Shown piece by piece: positions 22,091 through 33,250 of a stretch of 64,000 nt of DNA. Made by a program: the position numbers and the translations under genes. The stretch's first letter is position 1, and every line of letters begins with the position of its first letter. Origin of the DNA: Erythroxylum novogranatense (Eukaryota > Streptophyta > Magnoliopsida > Malpighiales > Erythroxylaceae); assembly GCA_029891385.1 (NCBI GenBank), contig CM057225.1, positions 9,242,560 to 9,306,559 on the forward strand. Reading direction: 5' to 3'. The notes under the pieces were generated by a model. That model made no database searches and was not told the DNA's origin. It saw nothing but the letters and a program-made list of their open reading frames with translations.

Positions 22091-23915
22091 TGTAGGAAAA
22101 TCCCGGGTGGAACATCACATGTTCCAGCAGCGGAAACAAAAATTTTTTATTCCCGGGACCTTCCCGAAACCCAGGATCCCGGTGTCGGTATGAAAACCTC
22201 AAACCTGAATAGCCAATAGAGACTATCTCTAAAGGTATCCACGCAGAGATCAGAAAACCTAACCGAGTCAAACCCTTTTACCCGGAATAGCTAGAACAGA
22301 ATAAGAGCTGCTAGACCCTACCTCTGTCCTGGAGAGCTTGGATCAACGTTGAAGAAGATGACAAAAGCTTGAAGAAGAGAGCCTTGATGAGAGATGAAGA
22401 AGAGAGAAAACTATTTTCTCTTAGGTTTTCATAAAACCTTTCTTCCTTTCAAAAGCCACGATGATGATCTTGTTAAAAACCAAGAAAAAAGTCTTTCTTT
22501 TCTTCCTTTTACATAAGCAACGATCATCACCTCACTCTTCCATGTTTTTTGTCCTTTTGTAATTAAATGAAGATGATGACTAAGCTTCCAAATGGAAGCT
22601 TCCTTGATTCTTCTCCTCCATCCACGTGACCAACACATATATATATATATTAATTAATTATTTAATTAATTAATCATATATATATATATGTATATATATT
22701 GCTAAAGTGGTCCAGTCACACCGGAGTCGGTCCTACCGGGCCCCGGCACGGAAAAACCACCGAAAACCTTTTTCAAAGAATATCGATGTCGCGATCTCAT
22801 CGGGACATATCCCAATCCCATTGGGATCCATTTAATCCTAATGTTTCCATAATTGGAACTCGTCCAATTACTATTTTACAGATTCTCCGAGTCACTCTTA
22901 TGCGTGTGACCCTTTAGGTTTCGGTTATGTTGGCCACTTAGATTAACAATTAATCCGAAGCAAGTCATGAGCGTATCTAGCAACACATCATGACCCCTAA
23001 TTGACCGGAAAGTAATCGGTTTGATGAATTCATCACGAACCGATCACGAACCCTTCCATAGACAATTCTTGTGCAATTCGTCCTTTCATCATCCTATACC
23101 CCACTTGGTTATGAGTATGGCTAATATGTCAACTCTTACTAGACTAAGTCTAGCCTAAGTGAAATCGGTTCTCGTCGAGGACTCATTACTTTATATGTCC
23201 ATGAAGACACTCTTCATGACATAGTCATGCTCGCCGAGACTTAAAGTAATGATCCCGATAAGAGGTCAGGTATCTCTTCATTCTCACGAAGTGATGAATC
23301 CTTTATTGGCTACTCAATTACCTTGAATACCTCAAACTGCACTCCAAGCACCACCCTATGAGTAACCTCCGGAAGGCCACAAGGAATGGAGTCAAAGTAC
23401 AGGATCAAGATCTAAGATATCCTCGAGTACCTCAAGTCTAAGGATACTTGCACCATTGCTATGATGAGATTATCACTGACATTAAATCCATGTGATGATC
23501 TCATGGCAGGTCATCCAATGAACTTACTACCACTAGTAAGCATCCATATGTCAACTCTAAATATCTCATATTTACAATTTCTGAGATCCACTGCTTGATC
23601 CAATCAAGGAGTATGACATATGCTAGTCCGTGGGATTAATGATGTCCAGCCTCATTAATCCTATGACTAGGAGAATTTAGATATCGACATAATTGCACAT
23701 GATAGGAATCTCGTGATTATGATCACATCATAATTTCCTTCATGCTATGTCATATATCATGGACTTCATTAATTTGATTAAAGATCAATATCAATTCATA
23801 ACAAAATGAATATCAAATAAATGAAACATGCCTTTCTTTATTTATTCATAAAGTCTGTACATGACTATGAACAAAAAGCGCTAAAGGGGATTGCCTTTAG
23901 GGCACTACTCTAACA
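22091..23915 (-). repeat. 5' LTR of Copia-B (element on minus strand)
   Basis: The pair of 14220-16033. This copy preserves CAG/CTG at many positions where the other copy has CG, CCG or a short deletion (for example CAG at 22251 against CG at 14375). The right end is ACTCTAACA, followed by the GACCC duplication. Confidence 0.95.
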
Positions 23916-24075
23916 GACCCAACTTGGGCATTGATTTCCACATATTGTGTTATGTGAAAAAAAAATTTCCGACTATTGAATGAGTATTTTAACACGTCAC
24001 TCTCGCGGGACACGACCTCGGATATCACCGTCGATGTCGGGTTCGGGTCGCGCGAGAGCGGGGTGCTACATTAGG

Positions 24076-24087
24076 TGGTATCAGAGC
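24076..24087 (+). other. Primer binding site of LARD
   Basis: TGGTATCAGAGC starts five bases after the end of the 5' LTR (24070), complementary to initiator tRNA-Met. The following bases (CCAGTAGTATAATCTTACATGG) resemble the same position in element E read on the minus strand. Confidence 0.9.
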
Positions 24088-27000
24088 CCAGTAGTATAAT
24101 CTTACATGGGCATTCTGAAATAGGGGTCAAGTGATATGCATATGCATAGTAATTGTGTCATAGCAGACAAATGCGACTGATCCCCCAGTAGGAGTCACAT
24201 GCATGAGCATTTCCTTGAGAGTTGGAGCGGGAAATTGGTGATTATGAGAAAGTAGAGGTTTATGGACAATTGGGAAATAAGAAATGTATCTGGTCTCGTA
24301 TGATGGAAAAAGGTTCACCTCAATTGGGATATGTATCCTTTGAGATGATATTGGTGTGAATAGGTATGTTATTGAGGAGGATTGATTGAGAAAGATGAAC
24401 ATATGAGTAAAAAGGGAAACTAAAATGTATAGATGGAATGAAATGAAATCGTGAAGTGGTTATGGTCATGAAAGCATGAGCTTGGAACCAAAATGGTTAT
24501 GCGAATATTGTGTTAAGAGTTTGAAAATCAGTGTAAGGGGATATTAGAGGATAATTAAGAATGAAAATTTCTAATGATTGCACGTCAGAAATTCTGGATT
24601 GGTTGAACACACTGTATCAATGAATGTAATATTTTGTTGTGTTTTGATGATATATCCTCGAATGTGATATAAATGTGAATACCCTATCACGGATTGTTTA
24701 AAAAAAATAATGAGATAAGTAGAAATGATGAGATTAAAGTGTGTAAGCCAAGTTGATATGACTTTGAAGGGTCCAGCTTGGACTTAGAAGGGATGTGTGA
24801 ATTATCGATATAAGAATTATATTTTGAGATGGGAATAAAACTGTGTGAAATTAAATTCAATGACAAGTGGAAAAATGAAACAATGATAGTACTATATGAA
24901 AAGAATTGGTGAGTTTAGGTTGATTCACCTTTATGAGTATACATTGGATATTGCGTTCATCTTGATTAGTGAAACAATTGAGTTTATGTGAAAATATACG
25001 TGGAAATAATCGAGGAAGCGATCGGTAACTTATTGAATAAGTGCCAATCATAGTTCCTATAGTTCAAGATTTATAATGGGTTAAAGTAAGATACAAGAGT
25101 ACTTATAGTGCTCATTTGGGAGGATATTAAGATTTCAAATGATGTATCATATGTGATGAAATGATTTTTGGTGATATATATATACCAAAGTCTAGGTGTA
25201 AAAGAAATTGTTTAGTGCCTCACAGATCCTTAGTGCAAAAGATGTTCCGATCATACAGTTGTGGCATAAAATTGCTTTTATTGGGATATTGAGTATAGTT
25301 AAAATTGATCTTCTTGAGATACTCATAATGGTTGAAACGCAATTATGGAAAATAGTTAGTTGATGAGAATTTCGTGAACAGTATCAATGATTGTAGCAAG
25401 AAATCTTCTTTTAAAGAAGAATTTTTCACATTGAGTTAAGATGAACAGACGATTCAAGTTAATAGTGGTCATGATAGGAACAAATCGAAAATAAGTAAGT
25501 ACTAAATTAAAAGTGAATAATGGAGTTATATCTTAAGAGGAGACTCAAGCATAGCAAGTGAAATGTACTACTGAGATTCTATGCATTGTGTTTAAGGTAA
25601 TGTAAAGTATCCAACTACGTGAGTAGATTTTCAATTTAAGGTGATCCTATTGTAACATGAAGAGAATAGGTCTCTATAAGATTTGATACAACAATGTTGG
25701 GAGATCTAAATTGGAATCTAAGAAAAATAATATCAACCGAGAAAGTGAAATACTCAAATGAAATGGAATGTATGGAGATACAAGTACGAAGGAATAGGCA
25801 TGTGAATATGTCGATGTGTATTAAAGGGGTTTAAAAAAAAAAGAAGAGAAAATTGGTAGAGACAAGAAGTCCTAAGGGGAAACTGAAAATGACGTGAGGT
25901 AATGTTACCTTCATTAAGGGATTAAAAAAATCAATGTGGAATTAATGAAAAGATTTGAGTGATGTCTGTTGAAATCTACAGTACCCCAATAGAGATTTAT
26001 GCAATGTAAGCAAATGGTATCAATTGGTGACTATGGTCATAAACGGTATTTTGAAAGTGTTGAAAAGTAAAAAGAGATATATGAACAATTGAGGAATCTG
26101 ACACTGATGATAAGCATATCATTTGGAGATTGTGCAGTGTATGATGAAGTTCACAATAGAAAATATGATACAATATGTTGTAACAGTATAATATGAGTTG
26201 ATTTTGATAAGTGATATCGGTACTATTGTTTGAAGTCTTGGAGACATTAGATATGCTAAGGCATTCCTGTAATGTACAAATTGTATAGTTTCGAGAAAAT
26301 TATTGATTGAAAGGCATGCACGAATTATTTCTATACGGGTAAAGATCGAGTGTAGTCTAAAACATTGAACAGACAATTCTAAAATGAATAGAGCAGATTC
26401 AGATATTGGGGTTTTTAAATTTAGGGCAATGAAGAGTGCAAAATGTCAAGTAGAATATGGGGTAAAATGAAGTGTTACTAGTGTATTGAAGTTTTAGATG
26501 CAGTTTTACTGGAAAGAGGTAAGAAAGTTTATGAGTTAAGGATTCAAAATGGTTAGTCCCATAATGAATCTGAACTTTCGAGTGAACTCGGAAGAATGAT
26601 ATTTGGTGATGGAAATAAGAAATATGTGTACCCGAAAAAAGTGATTGAGCAAAGAAATTGTTAGATAAGTACGTGGTTACATGTTTGAATTTCCAACAGT
26701 GAGAAGTGTTTAACGCTTATATTTTGGATTTTAAAGGAATATGAGTTTGTTTTATAGTTCTGATTGACTATAGGTATAACAATGGTGCGATGAGTGAGAC
26801 AAAGGAAAGTGACTTGTGAAAGATGAATGGGTTAGATGAGGTGGATCAAAATCGGACAGATGAAATATAGTTAAGTGAATATACGAATTGAGTGCATGAA
26901 CACTGAAGAATAGTGAATTTTCAAAGGAGAGATGAATCTGAAATAAGAGCCAAAGATATATGAAAGATAAATGAGTTAGGTGAATTAACACCTGTTATAG

Positions 27001-27467
27001 TGAAATGGACATAAGTGTCAATGTGTTAGCACCAAAGTATAGTGAAGTGTCGAAAAAGAGATGAAGTGTTTTTATGAGTAACACCTTGGCAAGGCGTACT
27101 CAAAATTGGAAAAAGGTATCAATGAAACTATATAAATTGGTCGTTATGAAAAATTTTATTATGAGTTAGTAATATTGGTGAAAGAGGTATTGGATTTATA
27201 AAATGTGATAAATGAATAGGTTGAAATAATGATCTGATCCTCAACATACGAAATAAAAGTTGGAGTGTAAAATGAAATATTCAAGTGAGAAAGTTAAAAT
27301 TGTGAGATAGTCAAATACCAGACTGAAAGATTTATTGAGTCTGTCTATTGTGATCTTTCGAAAAATAAGAAATTGAGGGTTGAAGTGTTTGGGAAATGGA
27401 GAGACATATGGCAAATAGAGTAACAGTAGTGATCAATCAAATAAAAATTTCGAGGACAAAATTTATT
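24088..27467 (+). other. LARD interior without recognisable genes
   Basis: About 3.4 kb rich in ATG, GAAATG and TGAATG-like words, with no frame longer than about 90 codons. None of those frames resembles gag, protease, RT, RNase H or integrase on either strand. Scattered stops suggest either a very decayed coding region or a true non-coding cargo. The first 60 and last 60 bases resemble the corresponding ends of the element E interior. Confidence 0.7.
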
Positions 27468-27480
27468 AAGGGGGGAAAAA
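27468..27480 (+). other. Polypurine tract of LARD
   Basis: AAGGGGGGAAAAA sits immediately before the 3' LTR and follows ATTTCGAGGACAAAATTT, a sequence characteristic of the 3' end of Tekay/Del chromovirus interiors. Confidence 0.9.
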
Positions 27481-30400
27481 TGTAACATCCCATCCCCAAA
27501 AGACGGGTTCGAACCCGAAATATTGTACAAGTGTGCTCAAGGAGAGACAAAGGAAATGCATTGGTTTTATTCATGCATCTTATTAGCATACATGCATTTA
27601 CATAATGATTACTAGCTCATAAAGTGGTACATGATTTTATTGATGATTGCCAGGTATAAAGGATAGGAAATGTGAATTTCTAAAATTGTATGGGTATAAG
27701 TGCATGTTTATGTGAGGCTAAATGATTGAACATGTGTTGGATTGGTTTTGGATTTGGTTTTGATGTTTGAATAATGTTAGATAAGTGGTAAATTCAAGTA
27801 AGAAGATTTTATGTTTGTACTGCAAATTGGGATAAATTACTCAAGTAAATGTTTTGATAAATTTGTGGTTAAATTCTAGGTTAAATGGGATGGTTATTGA
27901 TGTGGTATTGATGCTTGCATGAAAGGAGTAGAGTTGTGGTTGAAATCTGGAAAAGTGGAACGTGTGCATGTTTCAGATATTTGTTTATAACTTTTGATGT
28001 AGTTATGCTATTGAGTTGAGGTTTGCTTTAAATTAAACTTGAGAAGTATGGCTAGAATTCCTATGAAGGAAGTTCTGGCCAATTGTGGCTTGAAGAGCTT
28101 TGAATTTGGCTCAGAAGTTGAGATGGGTGTGCTGGATGAACAGTATCCGGATCTTGGTTCCATTATTGACAACCTGAAACTTTGAGAATTTTTCTAGGAT
28201 AAAGGAGACAGATTTTGTGAAACCGGTATTACTGAAAGTTGAATATTTATGTTTTATCTTTCTAACGCTACTAAGTATGATATTTTTCGTTGAGTAGCTT
28301 GCAAGTTATGGTCTGATAATGCTCAGGTGGTAATTCAGTCCAAAATGTGTTTTGGTGTGCAAATACTCCAAGGGCATAGATTTTGTGCTCTTTGTGTTCT
28401 GACATTTATTTGGGACTGTAAAGGGTGAAATTGGCTTGAGTGACATTCTGGAAAGTTGTAGAGGATTGTTATAGCTTTCTAATGAGGTATTTTATGCGAA
28501 TTTTGGAAGTAAGGATTGTTAGATATGAATTTGTAAAGTTTTGGATATGGTTAGGTTATGTGCTGTTTTAATACTATTTAGCAGGGCAGCCACATTAATG
28601 GGTGGATTCGACCTAATTAGAGTTGGAATTTGCCTTGAAGTCCTTCCTGAGAATTGTAGTAGATTGTCTAAGCTTTTTATTGCTATATGGTATGGAAATT
28701 TTCGCTAAGGGGATGATGAGTTATCAATGTTGAAAGATTGGGTTGCTGTTGTGAATAAATTAGGTAGGCTGAACTTTTGTTTGCGAATTTGATTTGGTTA
28801 GATGATGGAATTGACTTCTAAGTTATTCCTTAAAGATGTAGCATTTGTTTTTCTCTTTCTATTGATATAAAATTTGAAATTTTTGGCTAAGGGGATGAAA
28901 AGTTATGATTTTTGGAAGTTTTGATGCTATTTAGTGTGAAGTTGATCGATCAGTCACATTTGAGGAACGTTTTGACCCCTTTAGAGACCGAACTTGCTCT
29001 TGAGTCCTGAATTAAAATTGTAGATCTTTCTTTTATCTTTCCAATAGTACCAAGTTTGTGAAATTTGGAGTTCGGAGTCAAAAGATATAAAGGTCGGAAG
29101 TTAGGAGGTCGGAGCACGAGCGTAAGAGATTGACCGCGTGCGAGCAATCGAGCCCCCTCGCGCCCATTCGGGAGAGCGCAGCGCTCAGCCGCTCGCCCGA
29201 TCGGGCGAGCGAGGCGCCCGCGCGCTGATCGATCGGCCCGCAGGGTTGATTTTCTGCCGACCTACCTCTCTCCGCTCTTTTGACCATAACTTCTTCGTCC
29301 GACCTCCGATCGACCTGATTTTTGAAGTGTTGGATTCCTAAAACATTTTTCTATCTTTCCATACTTAAATCGATCGGTTTTGACATTAAATGGAGGAAGA
29401 TTGATTGGATTAAAGTGAGCTGATCGGTTGTAATGATTTGAACAGTGTGCAGTATTTTGGAGATATCTCGATCGATAGAGCTCCGATCGATCTGATTCTT
29501 TTTGCAAATTAAACTAGAGACATGGATCTACAAATGTTCTGAAGGAGCCGAACGACAATTAAGTCTCTAAGACTTTCAATTTCATGAGTGAAACTCGGCG
29601 TAGTGTTCAGCCTCGGGTCTGAAGAATAGACTTCAGTATTTTGGAGATATTTTAAGTTATAGAGCTTCGGTCGATCTGATTCTTGAAGTGATGGATTCGT
29701 AAGACATAGAGGGACATTTCTATAAAAGAAGGTTTTGTCAAATGGCATCATTTATCTTATTGAAATAATCAGGCAAGATGTCAGTTTTAAGGCGAAAAGG
29801 AAGGGCATTTTTGGAGCATCACTTAAAGGGTTAAGTTTATAGGCTTAAATGGAGGGGCATATGGGTCATTCCTCATTCATTAAATGACATGGCACTATAA
29901 AAGCAAGTGGACTGTGCAAAACAAAAAAGAAAGAATAGAAGAAAAGAGAGGAATCGAGAGCCTTCGGATGGGAGAAGAAGAAAGAAGAAAGAGTAAACTA
30001 GGTATTGATTTTTCTAAGCCCTTCAAGAGGGATTTTCATGATGCTCAAGAAGAGAAAAACGTGGAGGATGATGAGAGCTTCCATCTAAGCCAAGAAATTC
30101 ATTGATGGGTGAAAGATCAAGGTAAGATTGAGATTTTTTATTTGTTAAATTTTGAAGGGGGTTTGGTTTATATGGCTTAAGATTGGTATAGGGTTGTGTT
30201 TCCTAAGCTCAATTTTAGTGTTTATGCAGTATGTGATGTTGAATTTGGGTAATTTTGGCTTAGGGAATTTTAACTTGGATGAAGGAAAGAAATAATGAAG
30301 GAATTGATGCTTTGGATAAGATTCAAGCATGGATATGAGGTGAGTGACCTAGACGGTACCTCAATTATTATGTGCTTAGAATTATGTCTTTATAAAACTG

Positions 30401-30644
30401 TGGTGAATAATGGTGGGACTGTGATCGATTCAGAACTCCAAGTGGCTATTGGAAATTGTATATAATGAATTTGTATATGATTGAATGAGGACCCAACTTG
30501 GGCATTGATTTTCGCATATTTTGTTATGTCAAAAAAAATGTTCCGACTACTGAATGAGTGTTTTAGCACGCCACCCTCGCGGGACACGAGCTCGGATATT
30601 ACCGTCGATGTCTGGTTTGGATCACGCGGGAGCGGGGTGCTACA
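27481..30644 (+). repeat. 3' LTR of LARD (1.18-kb internal deletion)
   Basis: Co-linear with 10026-12988, then jumps at 30440/30441 to the equivalent of 14166 and continues to GGGGTGCTACA at 30634-30644. It therefore lacks the 48-bp array and the second module block present in the 5' LTR. It keeps the GC-rich island (about 29110-29250) and the TATA-like motif (29896). Its empty GACCC site (30489-30493) is the pre-insertion state for Copia-B. Confidence 0.95.
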
Positions 30645-30649
30645 TATGA
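30645..30649. other. Target-site duplication of LARD, right copy (TATGA)
   Basis: Four of five bases match TAGGA at 10021-10025. The Copia-A integrase frame resumes at once with MKDEAFRFF. Confidence 0.55.
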
Positions 30650-31530
30650 AGGATGAAGCTTTTAGATTTTTTTGAAAGTTCAAAGCCCAAGTTAAAAATG
30701 AGAATGGATTTGTCATCAAATCTTTGAGGATGGATAGAGGGGGAGAGTTCACTTCCTTAGAGTTCAATAAATTTTTTGAAGCTAAAGGCATTGGTAATTT
30801 TCTTATGATTCCATACTTTGTGCAATAAAATGGAGTTGTGGAACATAAGAAAAGATTTATTCTCAACATGGCAAGGAGCTTGCTAAAGAGCAAGAATATG
30901 CCTAAGGAGTTTTAGGTTGAAGCTGTCGCTTGCACTATATTCTTGTCCAACTCATCCCTTACAATAAGTGTTCATGGGATGACTCCTCAAGAAGCTTAGA
31001 ACATAAGAAGCCAAGTGTTTCTAATTTGTGAATTTTTGGAAGCATAACATATTCTCATGCTTTTAAAGAGATAAGATTGAAGTTAGATGAAAAAAGTGAA
31101 AAACATTTCTTCATTTGCTATAGCTCTAATTCTAAGGGTTATAAGTTGTTTAATCCTACCAATGGGAAGATTATAATTAGTAGAGATGTTGATTTTGATG
31201 AAAAAAGTTTATAGAAGTAGGATGTCTCTGAAAATGAAAAAAGTGTTTCATTTCCTATGATTGGAGATTTTAACCATGAAAAGCATGAAGATATTCATAC
31301 TCCTCAATCACCCAATCCTAGAAGAAATGAAAGTCCTCCTCAAAACTCGTCCGAGGGTCCTAGAGGAAGAAGGAGTCTACGAGATTTTTATGAGTCCACA
31401 GAGATGGTAGAAAGTACAATACTATTTTATCTCTTTGTCAATTTTGACCCACTGCATTTTGAAGAAGCTATACAAGCAAAGAAATGGAGATGTGCAATGG
31501 ATGAAGAGATTCAAGCAGTTTAAAAGAATG
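30647..31530 (+). pseudogene. Copia-A integrase C-terminal half
   Basis: Continues the integrase interrupted at 10020. It reads MKDEAFRFF, then a stop, then KSLRMDRGGEFTSLEFNKFF (second catalytic Asp, near 30720-30775) and NGVVEHKK near 30830-30850 (catalytic Glu region). The usual copia linker follows. Its last segment (31257-31523) reads acidic, ending EEAIQAKKWRCAMDEEIQAV, the normal lead-in to RT. Stops near 30674, 30826 and 30913 disable it. Confidence 0.85.
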
Positions 31531-31565
31531 AAATATAGGTGCTTTTTACTCTTCCAAAGGGGTAA

Positions 31566-32130
31566 AAGGCGATTGGTATGAAATGGGTATATAAAGTCAA
31601 AAGAAATGCTCAAGAAGTAGAGAGTTATAAGGCAAGACTTGTCACTAAAGGCTATAGTCAACAATATGGAGTAGATTTTGATGAGGTGTTTGCTCATGTG
31701 ACTCAACTAGAGACCATTCGATCAATTGTTTCCTTGGTAACACAAAAGAGATGGAAGATTTATCAAATAGATGTCAAATCGACATTCTTGAATGGCTACC
31801 TTGAGGAAGAGGTGTTTATCCAACAATCATTGGGGTACTTAGTGAAAGGACATGAAGATAAAGTGTTAAAGTCAAAGAATGCATTATATGGCTTGAAACA
31901 AGCTCCAAAAGCTTGGTATAGCCACATTGATAAGTATTTCCAAATCCATGGATTCATCAAATGTCCCAAGAACATTCTCTTTATGTCAAAGAAGGAACAA
32001 ATGGAAGCATTCTTCTTGTATGCCTATATGTTGATGACTTGATTTTCACGAGTAACAATTTAAAGATGTTCAAAGAGTTTAAGAAGGTGATGACTAAAGA
32101 ATTTGAAATGATTGATATATGATTTATGTC
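31566..32130 (+). pseudogene. Copia-A reverse transcriptase
   Basis: MKWVYKVKRNAQEVESYKAR and LVTKGYSQQYGVDFDEVFAH give the N-terminal RVT_2 signature. QIDVKSTFLNGYLEEEVFIQ carries the first catalytic Asp, and LYGLKQAPKAWY is intact. The catalytic YVDDLIFTSN is present near 32024-32055, but in a different frame from the preceding 150 codons. A frameshift near 32020 and a stop near 32120 separate it from the connection domain. Confidence 0.9.
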
Positions 32131-32950
32131 TTATTTCCTTAATATTGAAATGAAGCAAGATGATGATGGTATCTTTATTTCTCAAGAGACTTATGCAAAA
32201 AAGATTATTGAGAAATTTAAGATGAAGAATTGCAAGCCCATGAATACCCAAATTGATTGTGCAACAAAATTTTCAAACTTTGATGAAGGTAAAAAGGTAG
32301 ATCCAACTCTTTTTAGGAGTCTTGTTAGAAACTTGAGGTATTTGACTTGCATAAGACTCAATATTCTCTTTAGAGTGGGGATTATAAGTCATTTTATAGA
32401 AACTCCAACTACTAATCATATGGTAATGGCTAAAAGGATTTTGTGATATATCAAAGGTGCTATTGACTATGGTTTGCACTATTCTTCTTCATCTAATTTT
32501 CAACTTGTTGGTTATAATGATAGCAATTGGGGAGGCGATGCTGATGATAGAAAGAGCACAAGTGAGTTTATATTTTTCATGGGTGACACTACTTTTGCTT
32601 GGAGTTCTAAAAAAAAACTAAATGTGACTTTATCTACATATGAAGTAGAATATATTGCGGTTATTTCTTGTATCGCACATGCAATTTGGTTAAGAAGGCT
32701 ATTGAAGATACCACGTGTAACTCAAGATGGAGCTACCTTTATTTTTTTGGATAACCAATATGCTATAGCATTGGGGGAAAATCCTATGTTCCATCATCGA
32801 AGAAATCACATAAATACGAAGTTTTATTTCACAAGGGAGTGTGTTAAGAACAAAGAAATTGGGCTTTCTTATATGAGAAGTGATAGTCAAGTAGCCAATA
32901 TTTTTACCGAAGAATTGAAGTTTGAAAGTTTTGTTGCGTGCAAGGATTGA
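32126..32950 (+). pseudogene. Copia-A connection and RNase H domain
   Basis: The first piece (32126-32446) reads MSYFLNIEMKQDDDGIFISQ and ETYAKKIIEKFKMKNCKP. After a stop the second piece (32474-32950) gives the RNase H: LVGYNDSNWGGDADDRKSTS, STYEVEYIA, LDNQYAIAL and KHINT-like NHINTKFYF, ending 24 bases before the polypurine tract. The conserved Asp, Glu and Asp positions are all visible. One in-frame stop separates the two pieces. Confidence 0.9.
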
Positions 32951-32973
32951 AGTTACCAAGAAGATTCAAGTTT

Positions 32974-32984
32974 AAGGGAGGAGG
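32974..32984 (+). other. Polypurine tract of Copia-A
   Basis: AAGGGAGGAGG immediately precedes the 3' LTR. Confidence 0.85.
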
Positions 32985-33249
32985 TTAAAAAAATGCAATT
33001 ATATTAGTGGAGCATTTAATTAAACTAGATTCATGTATTTTAAGATTCATTTTATTTTTCTTATATATGTATCTTGCATTTACTATCTTATATTTTCCAA
33101 GAGTTGTATTGTTTCAAAGAGTTGTATTATGTATCTATAAATACCATGTACTAGTTCATTTCCAAAATGGGACAAGAAATTCAAATCAAGTGAGTTATTT
33201 AGATTGTTTAAGTATTCTCCTTTTATCTTTCTATCTCCTTTATTTACTA
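32985..33249 (+). repeat. 3' LTR of Copia-A
   Basis: The pair of 8020-8297. It is about 265 bases, shorter mainly because of an indel near 33033. It carries the same TATA-like motif (33136) and the same TTTACTACA end. Confidence 0.9.
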
Positions 33250-33250
33250 C

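Larger units (their letters stand above)
14220..23915 (-). mobile_element. Copia-B, full-length Ty1/copia retrotransposon
   Basis: A 9.7-kb element with paired 1.8-kb LTRs (14220-16033 and 22091-23915), an exact 5-bp target duplication, a primer binding site, a polypurine tract, and gag, protease, integrase, RT and RNase H in order on the minus strand. The coding part is broken by several frameshifts. Many of the differences between its LTRs fall on CAG or CTG, so some of the breaks may not be real. It is the youngest event in the left nest. Confidence 0.95.
10026..24070 (+). repeat. 5' LTR of LARD (interrupted by Copia-B)
   Basis: Sequence 10026-14219 plus 23921-24070 forms one LTR of about 4.34 kb. 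It is co-linear with 27481-30644 except for 12989-14165, which the 3' copy lacks. It contains a GC-rich island (about 11645-11790), a TATA-like motif at 12437, a 48-bp tandem array (13234-13468) and a second, looser repeat block (13620-13800). It ends GGGGTGCTACA. Confidence 0.9.
10026..30644 (+). mobile_element. LARD: large-LTR, pol-less Ty3/gypsy chromovirus-like element
   Basis: The ends are TGTAACATCC...GTGCTACA, typical of Tekay/Del chromoviruses. The LTR is very long: 4.3 kb for the 5' copy without its insert, and 3.2 kb for the 3' copy, which has a deletion. A methionine-type primer binding site follows the 5' LTR (24076-24087). The 3.4-kb interior ends in a chromovirus-like ATTTCGAGGACAAAATTT plus polypurine tract, but contains no recognisable gag or pol. 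That combination fits a large retrotransposon derivative mobilised in trans by an autonomous relative. It is inserted in Copia-A, and Copia-B is inserted in its 5' LTR. Element E is a second family member on the other strand. Confidence 0.85.
8020..33249 (+). mobile_element. Copia-A, Ty1/copia retrotransposon (about 4.6 kb plus nested insert)
   Basis: A complete but decayed copia element: LTR (8020-8297), primer binding site, gag, protease, integrase, RT, RNase H, polypurine tract (32974-32984) and LTR (32985-33249). Its integrase region is split by the LARD element at 10026-30644; without the insert it is about 4.6 kb, a normal copia length. The paired LTRs differ by several substitutions and a roughly 9-base indel, so the element is old. 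It lies in the protease gene in the opposite orientation to that gene. Confidence 0.9.

Noticed and set aside
24076..24087. TGGTATCAGAGC as part of a tRNA gene
   Set aside because: It is only the primer binding site. No cloverleaf, D-arm or T-arm sequence surrounds it, and the same holds at 8301, 22078 and 62864.
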